Source of the DNA: Planctomycetota bacterium
Lineage (GTDB): Bacteria > Planctomycetota > UBA8108 > UBA1146 > JAJFFE01
Length of the DNA stretch: 54,309 nt
Assembly (NCBI GenBank): GCA_021776775.1
Contig: JAJFFE010000311.1
Span: forward strand, 1 to 54,309
Reading direction: 5' to 3'
The notes beneath the pieces were generated by a model. The model was given only the letters and a program-made list of their open reading frames with translations. It ran no database searches and had not been told where the DNA came from. Shown here one piece after another: positions 28,810-37,794 of the stretch. The first letter of the stretch is position 1; each line of letters opens with the position of its first letter. Made by a program: the position numbers and the translations under genes.

Positions 28810-29727
28810 ATGGTGAGTCCGATGTTGATTTTGATGCTCTGCCTAATGTACCAAGGGCCGGCTTCCGCTTCGCAAGGCGACGGCGTCGAGCCCGCGCTTC
28901 GTGTCATTGAGCAGTCCATGAGCCTGTGGGCGGACGCTATCTCGGAGCAGCGACTCGGTACGGACGACACTCTTCGACGTTGCGCAGCCCTCCTCCGCGA
29001 CCGTCATTCGCCTGGCGCTATCGGTACGGCCACCGGCCCACTCCTCGTTTACGAATCGGCAGTCGCATACGCAGCGCTTCTCGCGGTTCGGAGTCGTATA
29101 CCCAGCCGAGCCATCGAGCGCCACTTGCCGACGCTCGCGCGCTGGATCTCGAGATCGCGCGAGAGGGAGCTCGAGCCACTTCCCACCGCGGAGTCACAGC
29201 TTGATGAGGCCATCGACGCACTGGGCGAACACTCCGATACGACAGAGCGAGCCAAGGCTTTCCTCGAGAAGTGCCGTCCGGCCCTGTCGGGACAAACGGT
29301 TCGTCGAGGTCTCGCCTGGCGAGAGACACTGCGCCCGTTTCTCGCCACCCCTATGACGCCGAGTGACCGTCGTGTACGAACGATGATCCACCTGCTTCGC
29401 GGCCAGTTCGACCCGGATCGACCGGAAATGATCACCGTGCACTTCGCAGATCCGAGCATCGTCAAAGACGTAGCTCCGCGGCTCTTCGCCTATGCCGCGC
29501 TCGCTCGCGTTTTGTCGATTCACGGTAGCGATGTCCTCGTGCTCGACTCCGGCAAGACGTGTGACTGGCGACGGGAGATCCGCCAGCGAGTCCTAGCTTT
29601 GCAACACGCCGACGGTGGGTGGTCCGCGAAAGGAACGAGCGACATAGCGGATAGCCTGGCTCGGCTTGCATTGGCTTGGACCGAACGTCCTTCGGCTTCT
29701 GGACCATCGATCGAGAAGAAGCAGTAG
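28810..29727 (+). CDS. Exported alpha/alpha-toroid (prenyltransferase-like repeat) protein
   Basis: 305 residues. A signal peptide (about 1-21, ending ASAS) is followed by an all-helical protein that ends with a QW-like repeat (VLALQHADGGWS, about 275-286), as in terpenoid-cyclase/prenyltransferase toroids. The Asp-rich active-site motif of true cyclases was not found, so enzymatic activity is doubtful. No good ribosome binding site; the ATG at 28822 is an alternative start. It lies 96 bp after the giant gene, which carries a toroid domain of the same broad class. A related surface role is plausible. Confidence 0.72.
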   Translation: MVSPMLILMLCLMYQGPASASQGDGVEPALRVIEQSMSLWADAISEQRLGTDDTLRRCAALLRDRHSPGAIGTATGPLLVYESAVAYAALLAVRSRIPSRAIERHLPTLARWISRSRERELEPLPTAESQLDEAIDALGEHSDTTERAKAFLEKCRPALSGQTVRRGLAWRETLRPFLATPMTPSDRRVRTMIHLLRGQFDPDRPEMITVHFADPSIVKDVAPRLFAYAALARVLSIHGSDVLVLDSGKTCDWRREIRQRVLALQHADGGWSAKGTSDIADSLARLALAWTERPSASGPSIEKKQ

Positions 29728-29948
29728 GGCGGCTTTGAACAGCGGGGGATCTGATTTCTCGGCGCGGTCGCCCGTCAGGGCTGCGCGCGGTGACTCGATT
29801 TCAATCGTTCAGATCTGCGACATCTCGAAAGTAGCGCTTCACCTTTGAGTGAGGTGCCGGAAGGTTCGACCGAAGGGGTAGCGACGCCAACTAGGTGAAG
29901 GGACGGATGACACCTGCTGCTCGACTCGTAGCCATTGCCGCGGGGTCG

Positions 29949-30566
29949 CTATGAGCGCGCGCGCTGTCGCGGCCGGGGCTTGCCCGCCTTCATTCGGTCG
30001 AGATCGTCGCGTAAGTCGATGAGCAAGTTGCGCACGTCGAGTTGGTGATCACCCAGGTCCGCGAGCAGCCAGGAAAGTTCGCCGAGGAACTTGAAACAAC
30101 AGAACATGATCACCAGTCCGATGCCCATGCCGAGCAACGAGAGAGTCAACACTATGACGCTCTCGATCACGCCGACGTAGTGCAAGTAGACCACCAGCCC
30201 CCCTGCGCCGACGAGGAGCACCGACCCGAGGTACGCACCTAGTAGCAAGAAGGAACTCAGCGCCCGTAGCTTGCGGAATCGAGACACGGCGCCCGGGTTG
30301 AAGTTGCGAACAGGCTCGAGGCCGGTGCCAAACTCTACGGCGTACGACGTGCCCATCGTTTTCTGTCGATCGCGCTCCTCCATGGCCTCGAGCAACTCGA
30401 GTCGCTCGTCTTGCTCTCGCCGCCACGTGTTCTTCGCCTCTAATTCATCCGGCGACAACACGGCGACCTTGGTCCCGCAACTAGGACACTTGACCTTCTT
30501 GCCCAGGTACTCGTCTTGGGCGCTGAAGGACTTGTTACAGCTATCGCACAGTGCTCGAACAGCCAA
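29949..30566 (-). CDS. Zinc-ribbon membrane protein
   Basis: 205 residues. An N-terminal zinc ribbon (C7-x2-C10 ... C27-x2-C30; ALCDSCNKSF and VKCPSCGTKV) is followed by a charged helix (about 40-70), a linker, and two TM helices (about 104-128 and 135-160, the second with a CC pair). A cytoplasmic amphipathic helix and basic tail (KAGKPRPRQRARS) end the protein. Such MJ0042-like ribbon-plus-TM proteins are common in Planctomycetota and usually unassigned. It lies downstream of the HEAT-repeat gene on the same strand, but a terminator separates them. Convergent with the toroid gene. Confidence 0.8.
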   Translation of the reverse strand: MAVRALCDSCNKSFSAQDEYLGKKVKCPSCGTKVAVLSPDELEAKNTWRREQDERLELLEAMEERDRQKTMGTSYAVEFGTGLEPVRNFNPGAVSRFRKLRALSSFLLLGAYLGSVLLVGAGGLVVYLHYVGVIESVIVLTLSLLGMGIGLVIMFCCFKFLGELSWLLADLGDHQLDVRNLLIDLRDDLDRMKAGKPRPRQRARS

Positions 30567-30660
30567 AGGCGCTCCTCTCGGGACTCAATTGTAGAACCGT
30601 GAAGCGCCGTTGGGTTCAATCTTTTGAAGTTGCAAGAGAAGCACCCAGCAGTCCGGACAT

Positions 30661-30693
30661 GAAAACAGCCGCCCCCGCGAACGGAAACGGCTG
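30661..30693 (-). terminator. Terminator after the TPR/HEAT gene
   Basis: Read on the minus strand: stem CAGCCG ... CGGCTG (30693-30688 with 30671-30666), then TTTTC. It starts 30 nt after the stop of the upstream gene and before the zinc-ribbon gene, suggesting separate transcripts. Confidence 0.65.
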
Positions 30694-30722
30694 CTCTCCC
30701 TCGTTTGTCTTGGTGTGCGTGC

Positions 30723-32879
30723 CTAGTTCTTGAGAACCGCCGGCGAGATGTTGGCACTGCCGACGGACTCGGCTCCAACCTTCTCGAGACGAGCGTCCTC
30801 GGAACTGAGCGCGGCCTTGACGGCCTCGACGAACTGAGCGCTTGCGCCCTCGCCTTTGCCGTAGTTGATCTTGCCGAGCGCGTCCATCGCAGCGACGCGC
30901 ACGTCGACCGAGTTCGCGTCGCCCTGAAGGACGATATCGATCAAGAGCGGCTCCGCGGCTTTGACCGCGAGGATTCCCGCAGCCCGACTCGCCGGGATAC
31001 GGACTTCGTCGGAACGATTCTCGAGAACGCTGACGAGCGAACGCTCGCAAGCGGTGAGATCGAAGATCGTGTCGCGGCCGGCATCGTGGCTAGCCAGAGT
31101 CGCGATCGCTTCCGCGGCACGTCCCGCGATCGCGATATCACGCGACCGAGCGTCGTCGGAGCTCTCGAACAGCGGGTTGATCACGTCATTGCGAAGACGA
31201 ATCGGATCCACGCTGTAGCTCACGACCTGGACGCCGTCGTCGGCGAATCCTTGGTAGTCAGCCTTGGCCGCGACAACTTCGCTGTTGTCGACGACGATCA
31301 AGATCGGCACCGACTTGGTGCGGTAGTCCGCGCGGAGGCGCGCGATCAGATCCGAGGTCAACATGCCCTCGGTCTTCGACGACAGAATGATCAGATCATG
31401 CGGGTAGCTCTGAGCAGCGTGCAACGCGTCGAGACTTCCAGCAATGTTGAACGCAGCGACGTTGGAAGCGCGGAGCTTCTCCTTCGCGTTGTTCTGATTC
31501 TCTTGATCGCTGAACACGGTAAGCGCAACACGGCCACCCGCTTCGACGAGCGCTTCGTTCAAGTTCGGGATCACGCGATCCGAGTTCGCGAACGAGCTCG
31601 ACGGGTTGCGGTAGGCAACACACTCGGCCGCAGCGAAACGAACGCCACGGTGATCGTAGGTCAACGCTTGCGAGAGCGGGCCTTCGATCGAAGCAGCACG
31701 CTTGCCGGCCGGGTACACCTCACGCATGACTTCGAGCGCGCCGATCGCGACGAGCGGGCGGTCGTGAGTCATCGCTTGGGCGAGAACGCCGGCGATGTTT
31801 TGGTTGCTGAGCATTCGAGCTCGGTTGCGAATCGAGCGCATCTTCGGCTCTTCAATGCGAAGCTCGTTCTGGCTCGCTTCGTCCTGAGCGCGCTGACGAA
31901 CTGCGGAGTACTCAGCCCACTGCGCGAGCGAAGCCGAGGTGTGCAGGATTTGAGCCATGGTATCGTCGCCCGGAAGATCGGACGCGGCGTCGAGCACTTG
32001 CTCAGCACGCAGCTCGTTGAGCGCCCAAGCGTGGACGTCGGTGTAGCCGAGCTTGCCGTCGGTCAGCGACCAGATCACCGGATCGTGGTGCGTCAGGTGC
32101 ATGTAGCGAGAGTCGAGGTAGAAGCGCTCCGCTTGTTGCACGAGCAACTCGTAGGCGCTCTTGCTGTTCTCTTGCGGGTTGATCGCGGCGATCGCGCCAG
32201 AAGCCGCCCGCTGGATCTCAGCGTCGGTGCCGGTCTCGGCGACGCGCTTGAGCGCGGGGATCGCGGCCGGGTTCTTGATGGCTTTCAGCGCAGCGATAGC
32301 GCCGAGGACCGTGCTGCCGTCTTCGTGGTGCAGCAACGCGCAGAGCGGCATGACCGCGTCCGCGGAAAGAACAGCGAAACCGTGAATCGCTTTGACGCGA
32401 ACGGTCAACTCGGAAGCGCCAATCCGCTCGGCAAGACCCGGAGCGAGGTACGCGCCGTACTGGTTCGCCAGCGTGTAGCGCAGACGCATTTCCTCTTCCA
32501 TGTCGTCGGTCGAGAAGTAAGCGTCGAGCTGCTGCGTAATGGCATCGGCGTCGCGCTCGCGACGTCGAGTTTCGGTATGGACGAGTTCGGCAACCCGAGC
32601 CATCGCCTTGCCGAGGTCTTCATCGCGGCTCATCGCGACGATCTTGTGGTAGCCGTACTTCTCCAAGAACTGAAGCGCCTCGTCCGCCGTGATGTCCATG
32701 GCGAGCGCTTGCTCGAACTTGGACTTGGCACCGTCGAGGTCATTCTTCGCGAAGAGGGAATGACCTTCCTCGAGGAGCGATTGCACCTCGCCGCGGGATT
32801 GGGCGTCAACGCTGGTCGCCGCCAGGACCGTGACCATGAGCGTCGCGATCCACACGCAAGCCGATCTCGTCAGCCGCAT
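30723..32879 (-). CDS. Secreted TPR/HEAT-repeat protein with embedded degenerate receiver-like domain
   Basis: 718 residues from the ATG at 32879, chosen over an upstream start because GAGGAAG lies five bases before it and a signal peptide follows (1-26, ending SVDAQ). TPR-like unit at about 29-62 (EEGHSLFAKNDLDGAKSKFEQAL). HEAT-like helices occupy about 130-240 and 365-420. Residues about 440-568 read as a Rossmann-like receiver fold (GRVALTVFSD, HDLIILSSKTEG, SVPILIVVDN), but the phosphorylated Asp position is Ser and the active-site Lys is absent. C-terminal HEAT repeats end the protein (VRIPASRAAGILAVKAAEPLL, VRVAAMDALGKI). An exported receiver-like domain cannot be a normal phospho-switch, so a protein-binding role is likely. 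Confidence 0.82.
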   Translation of the reverse strand: MRLTRSACVWIATLMVTVLAATSVDAQSRGEVQSLLEEGHSLFAKNDLDGAKSKFEQALAMDITADEALQFLEKYGYHKIVAMSRDEDLGKAMARVAELVHTETRRRERDADAITQQLDAYFSTDDMEEEMRLRYTLANQYGAYLAPGLAERIGASELTVRVKAIHGFAVLSADAVMPLCALLHHEDGSTVLGAIAALKAIKNPAAIPALKRVAETGTDAEIQRAASGAIAAINPQENSKSAYELLVQQAERFYLDSRYMHLTHHDPVIWSLTDGKLGYTDVHAWALNELRAEQVLDAASDLPGDDTMAQILHTSASLAQWAEYSAVRQRAQDEASQNELRIEEPKMRSIRNRARMLSNQNIAGVLAQAMTHDRPLVAIGALEVMREVYPAGKRAASIEGPLSQALTYDHRGVRFAAAECVAYRNPSSSFANSDRVIPNLNEALVEAGGRVALTVFSDQENQNNAKEKLRASNVAAFNIAGSLDALHAAQSYPHDLIILSSKTEGMLTSDLIARLRADYRTKSVPILIVVDNSEVVAAKADYQGFADDGVQVVSYSVDPIRLRNDVINPLFESSDDARSRDIAIAGRAAEAIATLASHDAGRDTIFDLTACERSLVSVLENRSDEVRIPASRAAGILAVKAAEPLLIDIVLQGDANSVDVRVAAMDALGKINYGKGEGASAQFVEAVKAALSSEDARLEKVGAESVGSANISPAVLKN

Positions 32880-33409
32880 ACTTGCTTCCTCTTCCGCACT
32901 GCACGCCTGCCGTAGGAACTTCCCCACTCGGGAGGTATCCCACTCACCGTCGGAACGACGACGCGGAGCGTGTTGTCCTTGCCGTGAAACCGCTACCGGA
33001 GGCGTTGGCCGTCCGCAGCGACGTCTTTTACGAGAGGTAAGAAACAACGCCTACTCAGAACGAGCAAACGAACCAACCCCCCGAAACCCCTGTCTGTTAA
33101 ACACGTCAGTATCAAGCACCGTAGTCGTATGTATCAAACACAGTCGTCGCAGCCGCGCGTAGAATGCGACGCAGCCACGACGTGACGGCCGGCATCGGTG
33201 TTTGACCACCGAGCGCCGTCGAACCCGCTAGCTAGCCGATGAAAAAATTGCGGTCGAAACGACCGAGGGCGGCAACCGGGCGGGCGGCATTCTCACTGGA
33301 CTTCGGGACGATCTCAGCTCCAAAGTCCGTTTGAGAGGACCCTGACTCTAGTGACAGTCACTCAGATTCCATTGTAAATGCACCGTGCGGATTATATCAG
33401 TGCACCCAG
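32880..33409. promoter_or_regulatory. 530-bp divergent intergenic region
   Basis: Between the minus-strand HEAT gene and plus-strand larC, with several AT-richer patches. A perfect palindrome AGTGACAGTCACT sits at 33350-33362, 48 bp before larC. A possible -10 element (TATATC, 33393-33398) would put transcription start almost at the larC ATG, so larC may be leaderless. A 31-codon open frame at 33239-33334 has no ribosome binding site and is not called. Confidence 0.45.
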
Positions 33410-34738
33410 ATGCGTCAACACGACCAGCCCGTCCCGGCCGAGGACCAGTGTCCGAACCCCCGACAGGGTACCCATCTATACGTCGACGCGGCCCGCGGGA
33501 TTGCCGGAGACATGCTCCTCGGAGCGCTCCTAGATCTCGGCGTGCCGGAGGAGGCGGTCCTGAATCCGCTCGCGGAGGTGCTCCCTCCGTTTAGGGCGTT
33601 CACAGCCGTCGTCAAGAAGCGCGGTATCACCGCTCGCACGTTTACCGTCGAGACGGTAGAGCACGACCCACCGCACCGGACCTTCCGGACCATCCGAGCG
33701 CTCATCGAGGCCAGCTCGCTGCCGGAAGCGGTGCGACGGCGTTCGGTCGAGGTGTTCGAGGCGCTCGCAATCGCGGAGGCCGAAGTCCATGGCAGCACGC
33801 CCGAAGATGTTCATTTCCATGAGGTTGGGGCGATTGACTCGCTCGTGGACATCATCGGCACCGTGCTCGCGGTGGACATCCTAGCGCCCACTGCGATCAC
33901 CTTCTCGACCCTTCCCCTGGGCCAAGGCACGGTCGAAACCCAGCACGGCGTCTATCCGATCCCGGCACCGGCGACTCTCGCGCTGCTTCGCGGCCTGCCG
34001 ACGACGCCGTATCCGGTGGCGCGCGAGGTGACCACGCCAACGGGGGCGGCGCTCGCCAAGGTCTTGGCGACGAGCTTCGGCCCCCCGCCCGCGGGGACAA
34101 TCGTGGCAACGGGTTATGGCGCTGGCACCCGGGACGCGGGCCCGGAAGAGGCTCCCAACGTCTTGCGAGCGTGGACGGTCATCCCGGGAGTAGCCGGGGA
34201 CTCGGTTCGCTCCCACCATCCCGGCCTAGAAGAAACGGTGGTGGTGCTCGAAACCAACCTCGACCACGCCTCCGGCGAAGACGTCGGCCACCTCATCGAC
34301 CGACTGATAGCGCGGGGCGCCCTCGACGTGTTCGTGGTGCCGACGGTTCAGAAGAAGTCTCGGCCGGGGCACTGGGTCACAGTCCTCTGCGCGGACGGGA
34401 CTGAACTCGACCTCGAACGCGAGCTGTTCCGGGAATCGGGTACCCTGGGCGTGCGACGACACCGCACGGTTCGCCGCGCGCTCGAGCGCACGAGTGAGAC
34501 CGTCGAACTCCGCGGCCACCCGGTGCGCATCAAACGCGCTTCGCTGGACGGCGAGAGCTGGACGGCCGCGCCCGAATTCGAAGACCTCCGCCAACTCGCT
34601 GACGCTACCGAGATCCCGCTGAGGCAGCTCCGTGCCGAGCTGTTTGCACAACTGTCGGAGTCGCCAAAGTCCGACGATTCCTCCGAGGCGACTGACGCAT
34701 GTGGGGCAGTCGACCACGATTCGAGCCAGGATGAATAG
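33410..34738 (+). CDS. larC: Nickel pincer cofactor biosynthesis protein LarC
   Basis: 442 residues. LarC inserts nickel into the pyridinium-dithiocarboxylate precursor to form the nickel-pincer cofactor used by lactate racemase (LarA) and relatives, in the cytoplasm with CTP. Family marks: HLYVDAARGIAGDMLLGALL (22-41), the metal-binding-like DVHFHEVGAIDSLVDIIG (about 133-150), STLPLGQGTVETQHG, PTGAALAKVL, TNLDHASGEDVG. In some bacteria larC is split by a programmed frameshift; here the two halves are one continuous frame. No larA, larB or larE is in the window. The start lacks a clear ribosome binding site (see the leaderless promoter note). The stop overlaps the next start by eight bases. 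Confidence 0.93.
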   Translation: MRQHDQPVPAEDQCPNPRQGTHLYVDAARGIAGDMLLGALLDLGVPEEAVLNPLAEVLPPFRAFTAVVKKRGITARTFTVETVEHDPPHRTFRTIRALIEASSLPEAVRRRSVEVFEALAIAEAEVHGSTPEDVHFHEVGAIDSLVDIIGTVLAVDILAPTAITFSTLPLGQGTVETQHGVYPIPAPATLALLRGLPTTPYPVAREVTTPTGAALAKVLATSFGPPPAGTIVATGYGAGTRDAGPEEAPNVLRAWTVIPGVAGDSVRSHHPGLEETVVVLETNLDHASGEDVGHLIDRLIARGALDVFVVPTVQKKSRPGHWVTVLCADGTELDLERELFRESGTLGVRRHRTVRRALERTSETVELRGHPVRIKRASLDGESWTAAPEFEDLRQLADATEIPLRQLRAELFAQLSESPKSDDSSEATDACGAVDHDSSQDE

Positions 34739-35453
34739 TGAAGAAAAGGCGACGTCGCGCGGCGCCATCGACTCCCAAGAGTCCTCTGCGCCTCCGGGGG
34801 GAGTGCGCCGCGGCCACGTGTTCGAAGAGACTGATCACGAAGACCTCGCCTGGGTGCGAGCGACCATAGGCGGAGACAATACCGCTTACGACCGCCTCTT
34901 CACCAAGCACCGTAATCGAGTCTACGCGATCGTCTACCGCGTGATCCGCAACCGCGAGGATGCTCTCGAGGGAGTGCAGGAGGTCTTCACAAAGGTGTAC
35001 CGCGCCCTGCCGCGGTACAAAGAGGAGTTTCGGTTCGTGGCTTGGCTGAATCGCATCTCGATGAATCACGCGATCGACTTGTACCGCCGTCGGCGCACGC
35101 GCAAGGAACAGATCTATGATCAGGAGTTCACGTTTGCGCGCCCCGACCGGAGCGTGCAACGCTTCTCCGATCCCGAAGAAGAGATGGATCGCAAGCACGT
35201 CGGGCAACGCATCGAAGCCGCCCTGGCGACGCTCTCGGAGGACCACCGCCAAGTGTTCACCCTCTTCTCGTACGAAGATCTCGCGTACGCCGATATTGCC
35301 GAGTTGCTCGATATCCCCATCGGTACCGTGATGTCGAGACTGTTCTACGCGCGTCGCAAGATGCAAGACGCACTCCCCGCAAGTTGGGATCCGGGCGGCC
35401 GCAAACGACGCGACAAGCCGATCGCGGCGCGGGACGAAGAAGGTGACGCATGA
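34731..35453 (+). CDS. ECF RNA polymerase sigma factor
   Basis: 240 residues from the ATG at 34731, which overlaps the larC stop by eight bases, suggesting coupled translation. A 33-residue upstream extension inside larC is possible but less likely. Region 2 (about 50-120: YDRLFTKHRNRVYAIVYRVIRNREDALEGVQEVFTKVYR and FVAWLNRISMNHAIDLYRRRR) and region 4 (about 165-215: LSEDHRQVFTLFSYEDLAYADIAELLDIPIGTVMSRLFYARR) are both complete. The group is RpoE-like, distinct from the sigma factor at 17.4-17.9 kb. The next gene overlaps by four bases and encodes a single-TM protein, the usual place for an anti-sigma factor. Confidence 0.93.
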   Translation: MNSEEKATSRGAIDSQESSAPPGGVRRGHVFEETDHEDLAWVRATIGGDNTAYDRLFTKHRNRVYAIVYRVIRNREDALEGVQEVFTKVYRALPRYKEEFRFVAWLNRISMNHAIDLYRRRRTRKEQIYDQEFTFARPDRSVQRFSDPEEEMDRKHVGQRIEAALATLSEDHRQVFTLFSYEDLAYADIAELLDIPIGTVMSRLFYARRKMQDALPASWDPGGRKRRDKPIAARDEEGDA

Positions 35454-36043
35454 GAGATACCGACCTCGAGAGACTGAAACGCGACGACCCCGAATCGGTG
35501 GAGATCATCGATCTGATGCTCGCCGAGAACGAACGGGAACTGAGCGAGTTCGAGGCGAGGAGAGTCCAGCAGTTCGTCGAACAGTCGCCGGTGTTGCAGG
35601 AATTCCTCAACGCCGAAGCGCCCGAGAATGCGGGACAAGACAATCTCTGGGACCAGGTCCCGGTTGCGCTACCTAGCGATGCCGAATGGCGTCAGGTCGA
35701 TGTCGGATTGCACCAAGCGATCGGGCGGGCCGATGCGGAGAAATCGTCAGAAGGCGATCGCCGAGAGCCGGCGGGAACGACGAGTCGTTCGGGAGTGTGG
35801 GCGACCGTCGCCGCGCTCGCCGCGACGCTACTGTTCGCATTCATTCTGGTCGAACAGTACAGCGGGCCATCGACTCCCAGTGAGACGGCGTCGAACTCAG
35901 GTGTGGACGAGGGTTCGGGCTCGGACCCGGAAGTCGAAGAGCCAATGAATGAGGTTATCATCACGGAGTTACCCGATGATGTGCTCGACGTACAGATCGA
36001 CGACGTCGAGGGCGCGTTGATGATATACGTGAGCTCGGGCTAA
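35450..36043 (+). CDS. Single-TM candidate anti-sigma factor
   Basis: 197 residues, ATGA overlap with the sigma gene. The N-terminal cytoplasmic part (1-112) is helical and acidic (ERELSEFEARRVQQFVEQSP), like helical anti-sigma domains, but lacks the Cys/His of zinc anti-sigma factors. TM helix at about 115-137, then an acidic Ser/Gly-rich extracytoplasmic linker and a small domain (about 157-197: EVIITELPDDVLDVQIDDVEGALMIYVSSG). The anti-sigma role is inferred from topology and gene order. The rhomboid protease two genes downstream could be involved in its release. Confidence 0.75.
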   Translation: MRDTDLERLKRDDPESVEIIDLMLAENERELSEFEARRVQQFVEQSPVLQEFLNAEAPENAGQDNLWDQVPVALPSDAEWRQVDVGLHQAIGRADAEKSSEGDRREPAGTTSRSGVWATVAALAATLLFAFILVEQYSGPSTPSETASNSGVDEGSGSDPEVEEPMNEVIITELPDDVLDVQIDDVEGALMIYVSSG

Positions 36044-36095
36044 CAATCGCTGTGTAAATCCGGCCCGCCAGACGGCGGGTGGTAAGGACCTTGGA

Positions 36096-36569
36096 ATGCG
36101 TCGGAACTCTCTCTCCCTAACAACCGCAGCGCTGGTCGTGATTCTGTTCGCGGCTCTCGACGTGTCTGCCCAGACGCCCGCGACGAAGGAAGCGTATACG
36201 CTGTACCACGTCGTCGCGTCCGACGCGAAGCGCGCCGGGAAAGAGCTGACGCTGGTCAAGCAACTCAAGCCGTTCGCCGCCAACCTGAAGCGGTACGACT
36301 TCAAGAAATTCGATCTAGCGGGGCTGAAGGAGCTGAGTCTCACGAAGAAGCCTCAGACGATCACGCTGCCGAAAGGGTTCGGCAAAGTAGAGCTGTCGAT
36401 CGCCGGACCAGGGATTGTCAAAGTCCGACTCACTCCGACCAAGGCCAAGCCCATCGGTGCCACTGTCCCGACCAAGAAGCCGGTCGTCGTGTCGAGCGAT
36501 AGCCTCAAGAACAAATCCGGTCAGCAGTACATTCTGATTCTGGTGAAGAAGAAACCGAAGAAGTCTTGA
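36096..36569 (+). CDS. Small secreted basic protein
   Basis: 157 residues with a signal peptide (1-26, ending VSAQ). The mature part is Lys-rich (about 30 Lys, ending KKKPKKS), with YTLYHVVASDAKRAGKEL and KKFDLAGLKEL motifs but no Cys. No family recognised. The charge suggests binding to an acidic surface polymer or DNA outside the cytoplasm. It lies 52 bp after the candidate anti-sigma gene and 21 bp before the rhomboid gene. Confidence 0.72.
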   Translation: MRRNSLSLTTAALVVILFAALDVSAQTPATKEAYTLYHVVASDAKRAGKELTLVKQLKPFAANLKRYDFKKFDLAGLKELSLTKKPQTITLPKGFGKVELSIAGPGIVKVRLTPTKAKPIGATVPTKKPVVVSSDSLKNKSGQQYILILVKKKPKKS

Positions 36570-36590
36570 GGCGAGAGTAGGACACGCCGA

Positions 36591-37727
36591 GTGTTCCTCT
36601 TCCCCTTCGATACCGACGCCTCGGCCAAGCATCACCCTTGGGTGACGATCGCGTTCATCGTCTTCAACTTCGCGGTCTTCTTCTTGGTCGACGACACCGA
36701 TCCGTACATCCTGCGATTCGGCGACGGCCTCCACCCGTGGCAATGGATCACCTCGGTATTCGTGCACAGTGGTTTTTGGCACGTCACGATGAACATGATG
36801 TTCTTGTGGGTGTTCGGTCTGATCGTGGAGGGCCAAACGGGATCACTCCGATTCGCCGTTCTCTATCTGTCGATCGCCGGCCTATGCGGACTCGTCGAGC
36901 AAACCGTGTTCCTCGGAGAGACATTGCGGGCCGGGAGCCTCGGAGCGTCATCCGTCCTGTTCGGCACCATGACCATCGCGGTGCTGTGGGCTCCGGTCAG
37001 CCGCGTGAAATTGTTCTTCTGGTTCTGGATTCATGTCTCGGTGATCGAGGTCAAGACGCGAACCGTTGCCCTGGGCTACCTCGCACTCAACCTGGTGTAC
37101 GCGGCCATTTGGATCACGAACGGTCACGGCTGGGCTACGTCGGAGGTGCTTCATCTGATCGGCGCCGCCGTCGGCTTGCCGCTCGGATTCCTATTCCTCA
37201 AGCAGGGTTGGACCGAGTCGTACGGTGCTGACTGGCTCACTCTTCGCGCGGAGAAGGGTTCCCCCACCCCGATTCATAGAACCCCGACGACGCCACGCGA
37301 CGCCGCCGAGTACGAAACCGACGTTCGCGACAGCACTGAATTCCTGCGCGAAGCGCTGGACGCCGGCGATGCCCGAGGCGCCTGGCAGATCCACATCGAC
37401 TTCGAGTCCTCGCACGGGGCGTGGCCGCTGGCGGAACCGGAACTTCGCGACCTGATCCTGGGCTTGATCAAAGACGGAGAAGCACCCCGCTCATCCGGAT
37501 ACGTGACGGAGTACCTCGCCCGTTTCCCCGACGGAGACCCCGCCGTACGGCTTTTCCGCGCACGTCAGCTCATCGAGTCCGAGCGACGACCGCAGGCCGC
37601 ACTACGAATACTCGGAACCATCACCACGAATCCGGGCACCCCGCAATCGAAAGAACACGAACGACTGCGGCTCGCGGCGGACGCCTTGAAAGCGAGCGGT
37701 GTTCTCGAGCTGGATCTCGACGAGTGA
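36591..37727 (+). CDS. Rhomboid-family intramembrane serine protease with C-terminal cytoplasmic domain
   Basis: 378 residues from a GTG start 21 bp after the previous stop. Six TM helices in 1-202. Rhomboid marks: HSGFWHVTMNMMFLWVFG (59-76) in TM2, catalytic Ser120 in GSLGASS (the usual GxSG is GASS here) and His188 in LHLIGAAVGLPLG. Both catalytic residues are present, so it is probably active in the membrane. The C-terminal 170 residues form a soluble helical domain that looks TPR-like (REALDAGDARGAWQIHIDFE). Gene order places it in the same run as a sigma/anti-sigma pair, and the anti-sigma is a candidate substrate. Confidence 0.85.
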   Translation: MFLFPFDTDASAKHHPWVTIAFIVFNFAVFFLVDDTDPYILRFGDGLHPWQWITSVFVHSGFWHVTMNMMFLWVFGLIVEGQTGSLRFAVLYLSIAGLCGLVEQTVFLGETLRAGSLGASSVLFGTMTIAVLWAPVSRVKLFFWFWIHVSVIEVKTRTVALGYLALNLVYAAIWITNGHGWATSEVLHLIGAAVGLPLGFLFLKQGWTESYGADWLTLRAEKGSPTPIHRTPTTPRDAAEYETDVRDSTEFLREALDAGDARGAWQIHIDFESSHGAWPLAEPELRDLILGLIKDGEAPRSSGYVTEYLARFPDGDPAVRLFRARQLIESERRPQAALRILGTITTNPGTPQSKEHERLRLAADALKASGVLELDLDE

Positions 37728-37794
37728 GAGCGGTAACCGCGAACTCGTCCGGCGGGCTGTGGAGGTCTGGACCGAGAAGTCCGATACTGAGGGT

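Noticed and set aside
30705..32915. 736-codon plus-strand frame opposite the HEAT-repeat gene
   Set aside because: The minus-strand gene has a signal peptide, ribosome binding site and HEAT repeats; the plus frame is low-complexity Arg/Val/Asp.
33239..33334. 31-codon basic open frame upstream of larC
   Set aside because: No ribosome binding site and no recognised homology; cannot be told from chance.
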